Assembly (NCBI GenBank): GCA_949126835.1
Contig: OX421492.1
Span: 40,286,498 to 40,350,497, forward strand
Length of the DNA stretch: 64,000 bases
Reading direction: 5' to 3'
Source of the DNA: Anisus vortex
Lineage: Eukaryota > Mollusca > Gastropoda > Planorbidae
The translations under genes and the position numbers were made by a program. Shown here piece by piece: positions 34,526 through 47,094 of this stretch; positions within the stretch are counted from its first letter, which is position 1, and the number at the start of each line of letters is the position of its first letter. The notes under the pieces are model-generated. The model was given only the letters and a program-made list of their open reading frames with translations, did no database searches and had not been told where the DNA came from.

Positions 34526-34580
34526 CTGAAAAGAAGACAACAAAGTACTGTAGTTTTATAAATACAAGAAAAAAAAACAT
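34526..34580 (-). CDS. possible signal-peptide start of the receptor (alternative to an upstream exon)
   Basis: Reading through the presumed acceptor of exon 1, the frame stays open to an ATG at 34580. It gives MFFFLVFIKLQYFVVFFSA just before LTYSC, shaped like a signal peptide with a small residue at the cleavage site. The same bases are a pyrimidine-rich tract ending TTTTCAG, so they may instead be intron and the signal peptide may sit in an exon further right. Both readings give the same downstream frame. Confidence 0.35.
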
Positions 34581-35179
34581 ACACAAACAATCATCAGGAA
34601 AATAGGTTAACGTAGAAACACGTGTGAAAATCTGACAAGCTTTTGGTGAATGCCTCAACGAAATGCGGCTGGATATCCGGAATGCTGGAATGCATGTTCC
34701 GGATATCTTTTCTGCGATGCCCTATTTCATGACACGCGTGGGCTATTGCCTCGAAGATCTGTCCCCAGCATGCATATACAATAATATACCTGTGTTTAGC
34801 TTTAGACCTTGAACTTGAAATACTGATTGGCCCACCACAACATAACTAGGGATCTTTTCTTTTATTGACAGACTATAGTAACATACTGAGATTAGAATTC
34901 ACAAATATATAATAAGCCTAATATAGCCTAAGACACGTTTTCTTATTGAAATACAAAAACACAATAAGTAATTTATCATAATCATATTAATATTATATGC
35001 ACATATATTATTCTGTTATGGCAATATTTGCTTGATGTATTCGATATGAACTTAGATAAACTTGTCAAGTGTAAATTGTATGTAGGCTAAATGTTATAGG
35101 CCTTGCAACAGCTGTGAAGTTACCCGTTGAACGATTCAATCGATATTTCACTTAAAATAGTATGGAAACCATACAATAT
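34581..35179. other. no gene seen
   Basis: AT-rich sequence upstream (5') of the receptor. I found no promoter elements I can defend and no upstream exon with certainty. Confidence 0.4.
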
Positions 35180-35735
35180 CAATGTCTCACTTTAAATGGG
35201 AAACGTAAGTTATACACAAACAATATCTCACTAGAACATGCACACATACGCACAACACAATATCTCACTTCAAATAGGAACACTCACACACATACGCACA
35301 ACACAATATTTCACTTCAAATAGGAACACACACACACATACGCACAACACAATATCTCACTTCAAATAGGAACACACACACATACGCACAACACAATATT
35401 TCACTTCAAATAGGAACACACACACACATACGCACAACACAATATTTCACTTCAAATAGAAACACACACACACACATACGCACAACACAATATCTCACTT
35501 CAAATAGGAACACACACACACACATACGCACAACACAATATCTCACTTCAAATAGGAACACACACACATACGTACAACACAATATCTCACTTCAAATAGG
35601 AACACACACACACACATACGCACAACACAATATCTCACTTCAAATAGGAACATACACACACATACGCACAACACAATATCTCACTTCAAATAGGAACACA
35701 CACACACACACACAACACAATATTTAACTTTAAAT
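35180..35735. repeat. tandem array, about 50-60-bp CA-rich unit
   Basis: About ten copies of CACAACACAATATCTCACTT, CAAATAGGAACACACACACA and CATACG. Length varies through (CA)n slippage, and ATATTTCAC alternates with ATATCTCAC. Confidence 0.92.
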
Positions 35736-36009
35736 AGGAACATACAAAAATATATAACTTTGAATGTCAATATAAACCAAAATAAAATCCTTGATTTAGA
35801 TTTGGAACAATTTAGTATCAAATACCATTTTAATATGTGTATCTGAATATATAAACTACGAATCCATGTGTATCTGAAATCTGAATATATAGGCCTAAAC
35901 TACGAATACAATCGTCATGCAATAAATGGTTAAATCTAGAAACTATTATTTAAGGGTAGATAATCTCTTATAGAAATATTTTTACCATGTCTTATCTAAT
36001 AGCCTACAT

Positions 36010-36780
36010 TACAGAGGCTCCTCCTGTAAAAAAAAATATAATTGTGTCCTGCACTCATCCGTGGTTTGAGTTTAGTACTGCATTTCTATTCGTTTTTTAA
36101 ATGATGTTAATTACTAGTTTTTCTGGTGTGTTCGGGCAACCTATTCCATGCCCGGATGCCACTCGAGAAGAAAGAGTAGCCTAGCTAATATGCATTTGTT
36201 CTCGCATAAGGAAAGTGTTTTTGTCCTTATGTTTATCTCGGCATTGTAACAGATGGTTTTGTGTTGTAGGCCTTTTTCTAAAATAGAATTTAATACCTTA
36301 TGTAGGCCCTATTATTACTACTGTAGACTACTCTTTGCCCTTCTGTCCTCTAGTGTTTCTAGGTTTAATGATTTAACTATTGGTGTTACTCTTGTCAGTT
36401 GTGAATATTCGCTAGTGATGAACTTGCAGATCTTTTTTGAATTTGTTCTTATTTTTTAAATGTTTTTTTAGTTGATAGATTCCATACAGAAGATGCATAT
36501 TCTAGTACAAGTCTATAAGTCTAAATAAAGTGAGAGAGCATTTTAGTTTTATTTTCTTATTACATTTGTAAAAATTCCTTTTTATGAAGTCTAATGTTTT
36601 GTTAGTTTGTGTAATTACTTCATCAATATGTGGATTCCTAGATAATTTATCATCTATTATTAGGCCCTACTCCTAAGCACTTTGCATTTTTAGTTTGGGT
36701 TAGGTCTTTACCATGAATGAAGTATATATTGAAGTTTATATGAGATCTGAATAGTATTCTTAAGGCTATGTATTGTCTAC
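36010..36780 (-). mobile_element. LINE remnant (Jockey/CR1-like ORF2 C-terminus and 3' end)
   Basis: On the minus strand, decayed frames recall the C-terminal part of a non-LTR reverse transcriptase: a segment like DDKLSRNPHIDEVITQTNK, then a FIKRNFYKC-like stretch, then sequence matching the LAKVTPTVKSL block readable in the copy at 54.2 kb. The left end (36010-36040) aligns with the 3' tail of the other two copies. It preserves two empty sites for insertions seen in the 52-54 kb copy (TTAA at 36290-36293, CTCTAGTG at 36348-36355). Confidence 0.75.
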
Positions 36781-38060
36781 AGTCTACATGGATAGATCTG
36801 AACGAAAATTTAAACTTGCATAGAAAATTATTAATGGAACGATCAAAAGTTAAATAAGTTTGTGTCCATTAAAAAACGAAAACAAAATAGAAATAAAACA
36901 CAAACATTTGAAAAACAAAAATATAATAATGTTTACCAAAACCACGTGATACCATAGATCTAGTAATGTGTAAAACTTCGACAAAGAAATATTTTGTTTC
37001 TTGTCTTTTTTTTTATCTGGCGTAGCTGAACACATAAACTCGTTATACAATCTCGTGATAAAAATTCCAGAGAAAAAACAGATGGAAGTTAAAAGAATGA
37101 AACGTCAGTTATACAAATTGGCCGACTGCAGAATTTTTTTTTTAAAAACGAGGCACCTGAACTAAATGTTAGCAGCATAAGCTTATTGTAGCGACTACAA
37201 TTTTTCATTGACATTAATGTCAATGAAAACAAAAATTTAGTTATTCAACTAGACTCTGTTTAATTAACAAATTAAAAAAAAACTGAAATATGGTTGAACT
37301 GTGGTTATGGTTGAAAACAGTTCCAGAAACTCTATTAGACAAAGATATACAAATATCATTTCCATAAGTGTCATAATTTCGTAATACTGATAAACGATAA
37401 TAGCCTACTAATGTCAGTTTATCCGTTAAGCACGTCTGAATAACTTACGCTTTTTTTTTCACTAACGTAATCCTACTAGATACACCCCAGTGACCCTCAC
37501 GTAGGCTTTGCTGACAAAACAATTTTTCTTTGTTTGTTTTTTTGTTTGGTAGCTGTTTTCCAAGCTGGCATTCCAGGGTCACTGGTATGAGAAGTTAATC
37601 CACCACATTCTATGAAAGGTTAGACCAGTGGAAGAAATAGTAGACCCGTGTCAAGATGTGTGGATTGTTCATTATGCGGTGAGGTAAAATGCATGGCTTT
37701 ATGCGCTGTGCAAGTAGTAAGCTACGCTGCTCTAAATTACGTGTATCAACCAGAATAAGAACTCAAGATGCTATGAAGCCTGGCCATAAAGCTGGCTCTT
37801 TGTACGTGCCACAAAGGCAGATCATATAATAGGCCTATGTCTATGTAGGAGAAGAAAATATGTTTTTGGCAGCAAAGAAAACAAGAAAAGGACGGTAGGA
37901 GCCAACGTGCCAAGATTCTATTTTTAGTAACAGTTTTGATCATGTCATAATAGAGGGGAACTGACCTAATCTTAAACTTGGCCATAGACCTCATAGTCCT
38001 ATAATAGGCCTATTCAAATATTATAGATCTATATCTTAAAAGAAACCAACTTACCCAATG
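36781..38060. other. no gene seen
   Basis: AT-rich sequence with two TAGGCCTA octamers (near 37830 and 38005). No supported exon or mobile element end. Confidence 0.5.
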
Positions 38061-38079
38061 TGACAAGACATCTATCTGG

Positions 38080-38263
38080 ACTATATCTATCTATCTATCT
38101 ATCTATCCATCTGACTTACCCATTGTGACCAAGACATATATATATATATATATATATCAAGACTATATCTCTGTACCCATCTATCTATATGTCTATCTAT
38201 CTATCTATTTATATATCTATCTAACTATCTGACTTACCCAATGTGACAAGACATCTATCTAGA

Positions 38264-38345
<82 letters not shown>
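38080..38345. repeat. compound microsatellite (ATCT)n, (TA)n, (TC)n
   Basis: ATCT runs near 38085-38106 and 38170-38222, a TA run near 38131-38156, and a nearly pure TC run from about 38264 to 38342. The phrase GACTTACCCA.TGTGAC.AAGACAT recurs three times between them, so a longer unit was duplicated. Confidence 0.95.
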
Positions 38346-38739
38346 ATAGACCTAGTATGTACATTAACAAAAAGTTCTGACGCTAAAAATGAAAAAAGAC
38401 AAATCGTATTTGAAAACAAGATCAAGATAATTTATTTCATTCAAGTTGAGACTATTATTTTTCCTGACAAACATCAGACTAGCAGATTTAGGCAAGCGTC
38501 CTGAGTACGAAGTGGGTTATGCTAATTCAATTACGTTTTATCTTGCTGGGTCGGGGTGAAAACTGCTTGAAAAAACATTTGCAGACACATATCTATGAGA
38601 GAATGCATGCATGTAATCTAGAATGAGATTGGTGCTTCTTGTAAATGGAAATATATCTGAGTTCTAAGCAAGCATTTTGGATTTTTTTTAAACATTTTTT
38701 TTCCTGGGTGAGCTTTTAAAAACAATCCTTTTTAGGCTA
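38346..38739. other. no gene seen
   Basis: AT-rich sequence between two arrays. Nothing recognisable on either strand. Confidence 0.5.
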
Positions 38740-39160
38740 CCACTCTATACCTTATCGACTCTATACTTTATGGATTCTATACCTTATGGACTCTACACCT
38801 TATCGACTCTATACTTTATGGATTCTATACCTTATGGACTCTACACCTTATCGACTCTATACTTTATGGATTCTATACCTTATGGACTCTACACCTTATC
38901 GACTCTATACTTTATGGATTCTATACCTTATGGACTCTAAACCTTATCGACTCTATACTTTATGGATTCTATACCTTATGGACTCTACACCTTATCGATT
39001 CTATACTTTATGGATTCTATACCTTATGGATTCTATACCTTATCATTTTTATGGATGCTATAGGCCTACCTTATGGTATCTTTGCCTTATGGATTCTATA
39101 CCTTATGGATTCTATATCTTATGAATTCTATACCTTATGGAGTCTATAGGCCTACCTTAT
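38740..39160. repeat. tandem array, 48-bp unit
   Basis: About six copies of TCTACACCTTATCGACTCTA, TACTTTATGGATTCTATACC and TTATGGAC, then degraded copies mixed with TAGGCCTACCTTATG. 48 is divisible by 3, so a false frame of 112 codons runs through it. Confidence 0.93.
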
Positions 39161-39384
39161 GAATTCCCTCTCCCCCCTCCAAAAAAAAAAAACGCTATAT
39201 AGGCTACACTAAAAAGACTCCCCCCCCCCTCCCACATACATCTCTTTTTTTAGGGCTTTGTCTAACGAAAACTTTATTTTTTACATTTAGAACAAATCAG
39301 ATCTTAAAGCATCTTATTATTTTTGGTCCAAATATACACACAAAAAAAAGCAATACAGATTTGCTTGATTGACCATCAGCTGTC

Positions 39385-40160
39385 TCAAACTCTGTATGCA
39401 TCACAATGTTATATTCCATAACTATTGCAGTTCGGAGAAGTGTCTCAAACTCTGTATGCATCACAATGTTATATTCCATAACTATTGCAGTTCGGAGAAG
39501 TGTCTCAAACTATGTATGCATCACAATATTATATTCCATAACTATTGCAGTTCGGAGAAGTGTCTCAACCTCTGTATGCATCACAATGTTATATTCCATA
39601 ACTATTGCAGTTCGGAGAAGTGTCTCAACCTCTGTATGCATCACAATGTTATATTCCATAACTATTGCAGTTCGGAGAAGTGTCTCAACCTCTGTATGCA
39701 TCACAATGTTATATTCCATAACTATTGCAGTTCGGAGAAGTGTCTCAACCTCTGTATGCATCACAATGTTATATTCCATAACTATTGCAGTTCGGAGAAG
39801 TGTCTCAACCTCTGTATGCATCACAATGTTATTTTCCATAACTATTGCAGTTCGGAGAAGTGTCTCTGAACCTCTGTATGCATCACAATGTTATATTCCA
39901 TAACTATTGCAGTTCGGAGAAGTGTCTCAACCTCTGTATGCATCACAATGTTATATTCCATAACTATTGCAGTTCGGAGAAGTTTCTCAACCTCTGTATG
40001 CATCACAATGTTATATTCCATAACTAGTGCAGTTCGGAGAAGTGTCTCAACCTCTGTGTGTATCACAATGTTTTATTCCATAACTAGTGCAGTTCGGAGA
40101 AGTGTCTCAACCTCTGTGTGTATCACAATGTTATATTCCATAACTAGTGCAGTTCTCGAG
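39385..40160. repeat. tandem array, 60-bp unit, 13 copies
   Basis: Unit: GTGTCTCAACCTCTGTATGC, ATCACAATGTTATATTCCAT, AACTATTGCAGTTCGGAGAA. Copies differ by only a few bases; one (near 39870) has a 2-base insertion. The length, divisible by 3, creates long open frames on both strands which I do not accept as genes. Confidence 0.96.
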
Positions 40161-40164
40161 AAGT

Positions 40165-42835
40165 GTTATGTAACAATCTCTCTGAGCCTCCCCCCCTTTA
40201 AAAAAAATAACAACCTTGCACACACAAACAAAATGTAATAAACAATGTCAACTATTACACAAGTAATGACGCCAACAGAAACAATAAACACATGCAGGTC
40301 ACGTGATGCGTGCACACTCAGGGTGTTGGCTGCTATAACAAATCTAATTCCTCAAGGAAAATACATCCCCCCCTACCCTTACTTTTCCAGTCAAGTGGCA
40401 ACTCTAGATCTGTTAGACTTTGGAATAAGCTAACACCAGCTGTGCTTTTAGACAAATATTTACTTTTTTTTTCTTCTTCATAATTTACACCAAGCGAAGT
40501 AGAGAAAAGAATACCATGACGATAAAACTGTCCTTTAAAAATCAAAACATTTCATTCTGTTTTAGTGGCCAGATTTTATGTTCCACGGTTCTTTCCCTTT
40601 TCATGTATAGTCTTTTTGAAGTTGTTTTTTATGCATGCAAGGCATGTACTAAATTAGGTATATAAAAATATGAAAGCTACTGATATTTTAAACATCAGTG
40701 GAAGAAAGCATGTGAAGTTGTAGAATAAATAACTTCACCATCGATTAACTTTTGTGTGTTGCTTTTACATTTTCATAGCACCACAACACAGTGTTTTAAA
40801 GACGTATGAACTTTAACCCTTAGCTTGCAGATGGCTGTCAACAAATTGACATTTTCATTGTTTTATTTTCTCAGAACATTCCAACAGTATCTCAGGTTTC
40901 TGTTAGGATATATTACAAGTTATTACATCTGTGCTGTCGGTAGTTAATGGAAAGTGGATTTTGTGTGCGTACGTGAAAAACAAGGATCTTCAAGATACCG
41001 AAACAATACACTTTTAAACCATTTTATTTTAGGGACGTAGGGCCTACATAAATGACGTCGCGCACCTAGGGGATTGAGGGCGGTCAAACATTTGTAACCA
41101 TATGTGACGAGAGGGGAGGGGGTGTTTATAAACAATGTGACGTAACAAAAAACGTGAAACTTTAAATAAAATTTCAACTAAACTAGTTTCACTTTATTAG
41201 CAACAGTTGTTATATATTGTTTATTGAAATTATTGTAATACTTATAGAAAAAGGAAATAATAGACCCAAGGGAACTGAAACATGCTAATTTTGAAATTAG
41301 AAGTAGGCCTATGGTTTGGAGTGGGGGAGTTGGGGGGGGAGTTCCCTTAACTTTGTGAGGTCATATTGGAAGACTGACTGACTTCTTGTGACTTTTGACA
41401 ATGTGGGACAGGGGGTAAAATTGGCCAAAAGGCGTGACGTTTTTTATTATGGATAGGCCTTTGTCTCTCTTTTTAATTACAACCTGGTCATGGATTAAAA
41501 AATAGAAATGCATCATTATAGGTAAGATTAAGTATTTCTTTCACACTATGTTAATTCCGATGGGCCAGTGAAAAAATGTCTCCATTTTCTGTGGCTAAGG
41601 CATAAGGCATGCGATATCGTGGCCCTTTTATTTCACCATCTGATCTTATAATCTTATCTTATCTGATCTTATAATCGACAGATAAACTTTCTATAAAAAA
41701 TACATAAATCCCCCCCACCCTCACCTTCCACACTCTTCCCCCCCCCCCACACACACACGATGCAAAGGAACAAGAAACGAAAAACGAAATTTAATATGCA
41801 AACAGAAAGCATTCATACTTAATGTCAATTTGTTTACATTCATTTACATGGACTCATCACTAATACTACTGGTGTTGTTGTACATGTATTTACATTTACG
41901 TAGGCTACCACTTCTACCAATGTAACACAATGTTATTATTTTATATTTATTTATATTTTATATGTTCTATTTGTAATAACTATTACTACTGCTGTTGTTG
42001 TCTCCCCCTCACACAATGAAAGTAAAAGATATCTAGCTAATGCATACACCTGTTCTAATGTTTACACCATTATTTTAATCACAGCAGCCCGAACTGTGCA
42101 AAGTTGTGTTGATCTAGAAAGAAGGGAAGAGCCTTTCAAAACAGCCCTTTGTTCTCCAGGAGAAGATAAATTAAGAAAATAAGAAAAGGGAGAAAGATAT
42201 CAAAACAAAAGGGGATAGTTTCACGACGGCAATATCAAGCACTCCCTACTACCGCTCCTGATACGTGGCGAGATATCTCTTTCTAAACATAGTTTACTGT
42301 TGGCACACCCGCACTGGGGAAATTTACCGATTCATTTTATCTGGGACTTAATTTGAAACATATTTACAGCAAGCTCTCACGCAATCATGCACACACACAC
42401 AAACACATATAGATCTATACACACACACAATTGTTGTCATTAAACGGGATGACTGTTTTAAATGAAAACTAATGTATGATAATTTGCAAAGAGAGTACTG
42501 GAATCAATTTTGTTTGTTTGTTTAAAAAAAAAGTTATTTAAATAAAACCATTGAAGAAAATAGGAACAGAAAGACTTGACAGTAATGAACATCGACGTAA
42601 AGTTTTGGATGTCGAAACGTATTAAAATTTCCACATTGCGTAAACTTAGATTCACTTTAGTATCAAACTTTTAAATGTCAACAAGGAAAATAACAATAAT
42701 CAAGTACAGACGAAAGATGTGGTTTAAATTGTGTGTTTTTTTTAAAGAAGAAAGATTAGCTCAATTTGAAGGAATGGTTTTTCTTCATTCAACCTCAATA
42801 CATTTTGATAAAGTGCTATGCTGTAATTCACACAA
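40165..42835. other. no gene seen
   Basis: No supported gene. A block at about 41030-41165 (GGGACGTAGGGCCTACATAA, GTGACGAGAGGGGAGGGGGT) looks like part of an interspersed repeat, but I cannot find its ends. A TAAGA/ATCTT-type tract near 41640-41665 resembles the tails of the LINE copies. C runs occur near 41711 and 41739. Confidence 0.45.
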
Positions 42836-42841
42836 AAATCA

Positions 42842-45800
42842 TCGAATAAGAGACAATGTAACAGCAGCAAATAAGAGACAATGTAACAGCAGCAAATAAG
42901 AGACAATGTAACAGCAGCAAATAAGAGACAATGTAACAGCAGCAAATAAGAGACAATGTAACAGCAAATAAGGGACAATGTAACAGCAGCAAATAAGAGA
43001 CAATGTAACAGCAGCAAATAAGAGACAATGTAACAGCAGCAAATAAGAGACAATGTAACAGCAGCAAATAAGAGACAATGTAACAGCATCAAATAAGAGA
43101 CAATGTAACAGCAGCAAATAAGAGACAATGTAACAACAGCAAATAAGAGACTATGTAACAGCATCAAATAAGAGACAATGTAACAGCATCAAATAAGAGA
43201 CAATGTAACAGCATCAAATAAGAGACAATGTAACAGCATCAAATAAGAGACAATGTAACAACAGCAAATAAGAGACAATGTAACAGCATCAAATAAGAGA
43301 CAATGTAACAGCAGCAAATAAGAGACAATGTAACAGCAGCAAATAAGAGACAATGTAACAGCAGCAAATAAGAGACAATGTAACAGCAGCAAATAAGAGA
43401 CAATGTAACAGCAGCAAATAAGAGACAATGTAACAGCAGCAAATAAGAGACAATGCAACAGCAGCAAATAAGAGACAATGTAACAGCAAATAAGGGACAA
43501 TGTAACAGCAGCAAATAAGAGACAATGTAACAGCAGCAAATAAGAGACAATGTAACAGCAGCAAATAAGAGACAATGTAACAGCATCAAATAAGAGACAA
43601 TGTAACAACAGCAAATAAGAGACAATGTAACAGCATCAAATAAGAGACAATGTAACAGCAGCAAATAAGAGACAATGTAACAGCAGCAAATAAGAGACAA
43701 TGTAACAGCAGCAAATAAGGGACAATGTAACAGCAGCAAATAAGAGACAATGTAACAGCAGCAAATAAGAGACAATGTAACAACAGCAAATAAGAGACAA
43801 TGTAACAGCAGCAAATAAGAGACAATGTAACAGCATCAAATAAGAGACAATGTAACAGCAGCAAATAAGAGACAATGTAACAGCAAATAAGAGACAATGT
43901 AACAGCAAATAAGAGACAATGTAACAGCAGCAAATAAGAGACAATGTAACAGCAGCAAATAAGAGACAATGTAACAGCATCAAATAAGAGACAATGTAAC
44001 AGCAGCAAATAAGAGACAATGTAACAGCAAATAAGAGACAATGTAACAGCAAATAAGAGACAATGTAACAGCAGCAAATAAGAGACAATGTAACAGCAGC
44101 AAATAAGAGACAATGTAACAGCAGCAAATAAGAGACAATGTAACAGCAGCAAATAAGAGACAATGTAACAGCAAATAAGAGACAATGTAACAGCAAATAA
44201 GAGACAATGTAACAGCATCAAATAAGAGACAATGTAACAGCAGCAAATAAGAGACAATGTAACAGCAAATAAGAGACAATGTAACAGCAAATAAGAGACA
44301 ATGTAACAGCAGCAAATAAGAGACAATGTAACAGCAGCAAATAAGAGACAATGTAACAGCAGCAAATAAGAGACAATGTAACAGCAGCAAATAAGAGACA
44401 ATGTAACAGCAAATAAGAGACAATGTAACAGCAAATAAGAGACAATGTAACAGCAGCAAATAAGAGACAATGTAACAGCAAATAAGAGACAATGTAACAA
44501 CAGCAAATAAGAGACAATGTAACAGCAGCAAATAAGAGACAATGTAACAGCAAATAAGAGACAATGTAACAGCAAATAAGAGACAATGTAACAGCAGCAA
44601 ATAAGAGACAATGTAACAGCAGCAAATAAGAGACAATGTAACAGCAGCAAATAAGAGACAATGTAACAGCAGCAAATAAGAGACAATGTAACAGCAAATA
44701 AGAGACAATGTAACAACAGCAAATAAGAGACAATGTAACAGCAGCAAATAAGAGACAATGTAAAAGCAGCAAATAAGAGACAATGTAACAGCAAATAAGG
44801 GACAATGTAACAGCAGCAAATAAGAGACAATGTAACAGCAGCAAATAAGAGACAATGTAACAGCAGCAAATAAGAGACAATGTAACAGCAGCAAATAAGA
44901 GACAATGTAACAGCATCAAATAAGAGACAATGTAACAGCAGCAAATAAGAGACAATGTAACAACAGCAAATAAGAGACTATGTAACAGCATCAAATAAGA
45001 GACAATGTAACAGCATCAAATAAGAGACAATGTAACAGCATCAAATAAGAGACAATGTAACAGCATCAAATAAGAGACAATGTAACAACAGCAAATAAGA
45101 GACAATGTAACAGCATCAAATAAGAGACAATGTAACAGCAGCAAATAAGAGACAATGTAACAGCAGCAAATAAGAGACAATGTAACAGCAGCAAATAAGA
45201 GACAATGTAACAGCAGCAAATAAGAGACAATGTAACAGCAGCAAATAAGAGACAATGTAACAGCAGCAAATAAGAGACAATGCAACAGCAGCAAATAAGA
45301 GACAATGTAACAGCAAATAAGGGACAATGTAACAGCAGCAAATAAGAGACAATGTAACAGCAGCAAATAAGAGACAATGTAACAGCAGCAAATAAGAGAC
45401 AATGTAACAGCAAATAAGAGACAATGTAACAGCAAATAAGATACAATGTAACAGCAGCAAATAAGAGACAATGTAACAGCAAATAAGAGACAATGTAACA
45501 GCAAATAAGAGACAATGTAACAGCAGCAAATAAGAGACAATGTAACAGCAGCAAATAAGAGACAATGTAACAGCAGCAAATAAGAGACAATGTAACAACA
45601 GCAAATAAGAGACAATGTAACAGCAGCAAATAAGAGACAATGTAACAGCAGCAAATAAGAGACAATGTAACAGCAAATAAGAGACAATGTAACAGCAAAT
45701 AAGAGACAATGTAACAGCAGCAAATAAGAGACAATGTAACAGCAGCAAATAAGAGACAATGTAACAGCAGCAAATAAGGGACAATGTAACAGCAGCAAAT

Positions 45801-46376
45801 AAGAGACAATGTAACAGCAGCAAATAAGAGACAATGTAACAGCAAATAAGAGACAATGTAACAGCAGCAAATAAGAGACAATGTAACAGCAAATAAGAGA
45901 CAATGTAACAGCAGCAAATAAGGGACAATGTAACAACAGCAAATAAGAGACAATGTAACAGCAGCAAATAAGAGACAATGTAACAGCAGCAAATAAGAGA
46001 CAATGTAACAGCAGCAAATAAGAGACAATGTAACAACAGCAAATAAGAGACAATGTAACAACAGCAAATAAGGGACAATGTAACAGCAGCAAATAAGAGA
46101 CAATGTAACAGCAAATAAGAGACAATGTAACAGCAGCAAATAAGAGACAATGTAACAGCAAATAAGAGACAATGTAACAACAGCAAATAAGAGACAATGT
46201 AACAGCAAATAAGAGACAATGTAACAGCAAATAAGAGACAATGTAACAGCAGCAAATAAGAGACAATGTAACAGCAAATAAGAGACAATGTAACAGCAGC
46301 AAATAAGAGACAATGTAACAGCAGCAAATAAGAGACAATGTAACAGCAGCAAATAAGGGACAATGTAACAGCAGCA
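42842..46376. repeat. 3.5-kb satellite, 25-bp and 22-bp units
   Basis: Head-to-tail units ATAAGAGACAATGTAACAGC plus AGCAA (25 bp) or AA (22 bp), with CATCAA and AACAGCAA variants; about 145 units in all. Minus-strand frames of up to 453 codons (Leu/Cys/Ile/Val/Tyr-rich) are by-products of the repeat. It contains an internal duplication with an offset of 1827 bp (see findings). Rare variants GACTATG (near 43150 and 44977) and ATGCAAC (43453 and 45280) mark the duplicated blocks. Confidence 0.97.
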
Positions 46377-47036
46377 AAACCTACTTTGGGACAAAACAAA
46401 AGAGAATTTATCAAACCCTTGTTCACATTGTTATTTGTTGCATTGGATTATTTTCTATACGCGAGGAAAGAATGTTGTATTTATAGGAAACAACTTAAAG
46501 TTATAGCAGACGACAAATTCATTGCGACTCCCCCCCCCCCACACACACACACACGTTAACAACTTTATTTTTTTCCGGCCCGTGGGTGAATCTAGGTTGG
46601 TAAATAATTGTTTCTATGTGGCTTAGAATTCTAATTGTCAGCTCTGTCACGTGGCAGAGAATGTAACGAATGAGAAAGCACACAAAGAATGAAGTGTTTG
46701 TACATGATAATATATTATAAATCTGCCTGACCTACTTAAGAAGTAGCACTGGAACAACTAATTAACGTTAATAGTTGCTGGCAGGCTTGTAATTGTAACA
46801 GAATGCTGATGAAACTAAATGGGATATAGAAAAGGTCAAGGGTCAAAAGTCAAAACTAACGCTGTAGATTTTGTTACCCTTGCCATGGGCTCGTTATGCG
46901 TGATCCAATTATTGTGCAATTAATGAGTGCGTGATTTGTACAGCGTTTTGTTTGAACCAATGCGTCGATTTGTCTCCTTGAGTTCGTGTCGTTTCTAAAT
47001 GAGACTGAATGGAACCTAAGGGCCTTATATCTAGGC
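46377..47036. other. no gene seen
   Basis: Mixed-composition sequence between two satellites, with a C run followed by (CA)n near 46531-46553. No gene is supported. Confidence 0.5.
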
Positions 47037-47094
47037 CAGGGACGTGCAACATTTTCCGTCATTTATATTTTTGGCCCGTAGGCCTATAAGGAAT

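Noticed and set aside
39369..40238. Open frames of 110-166 codons on both strands
   Set aside because: The 60-bp repeat length is divisible by three, so stop-free frames persist; both strands are open at once, which argues against coding.
41030..41177. Block with GTGACGAGAGGGGAGGGGG as a DNA-transposon or LINE fragment
   Set aside because: It looks like an interspersed repeat, but I could not find inverted ends, a target duplication or a second copy in the window.
42842..46426. Minus-strand open frames of up to 453 codons in overlapping frames
   Set aside because: They are translations of the 25/22-bp satellite in all three frames, with no unique sequence, splice signals or conserved domain; the hydrophobic repeats are a by-product of the unit.
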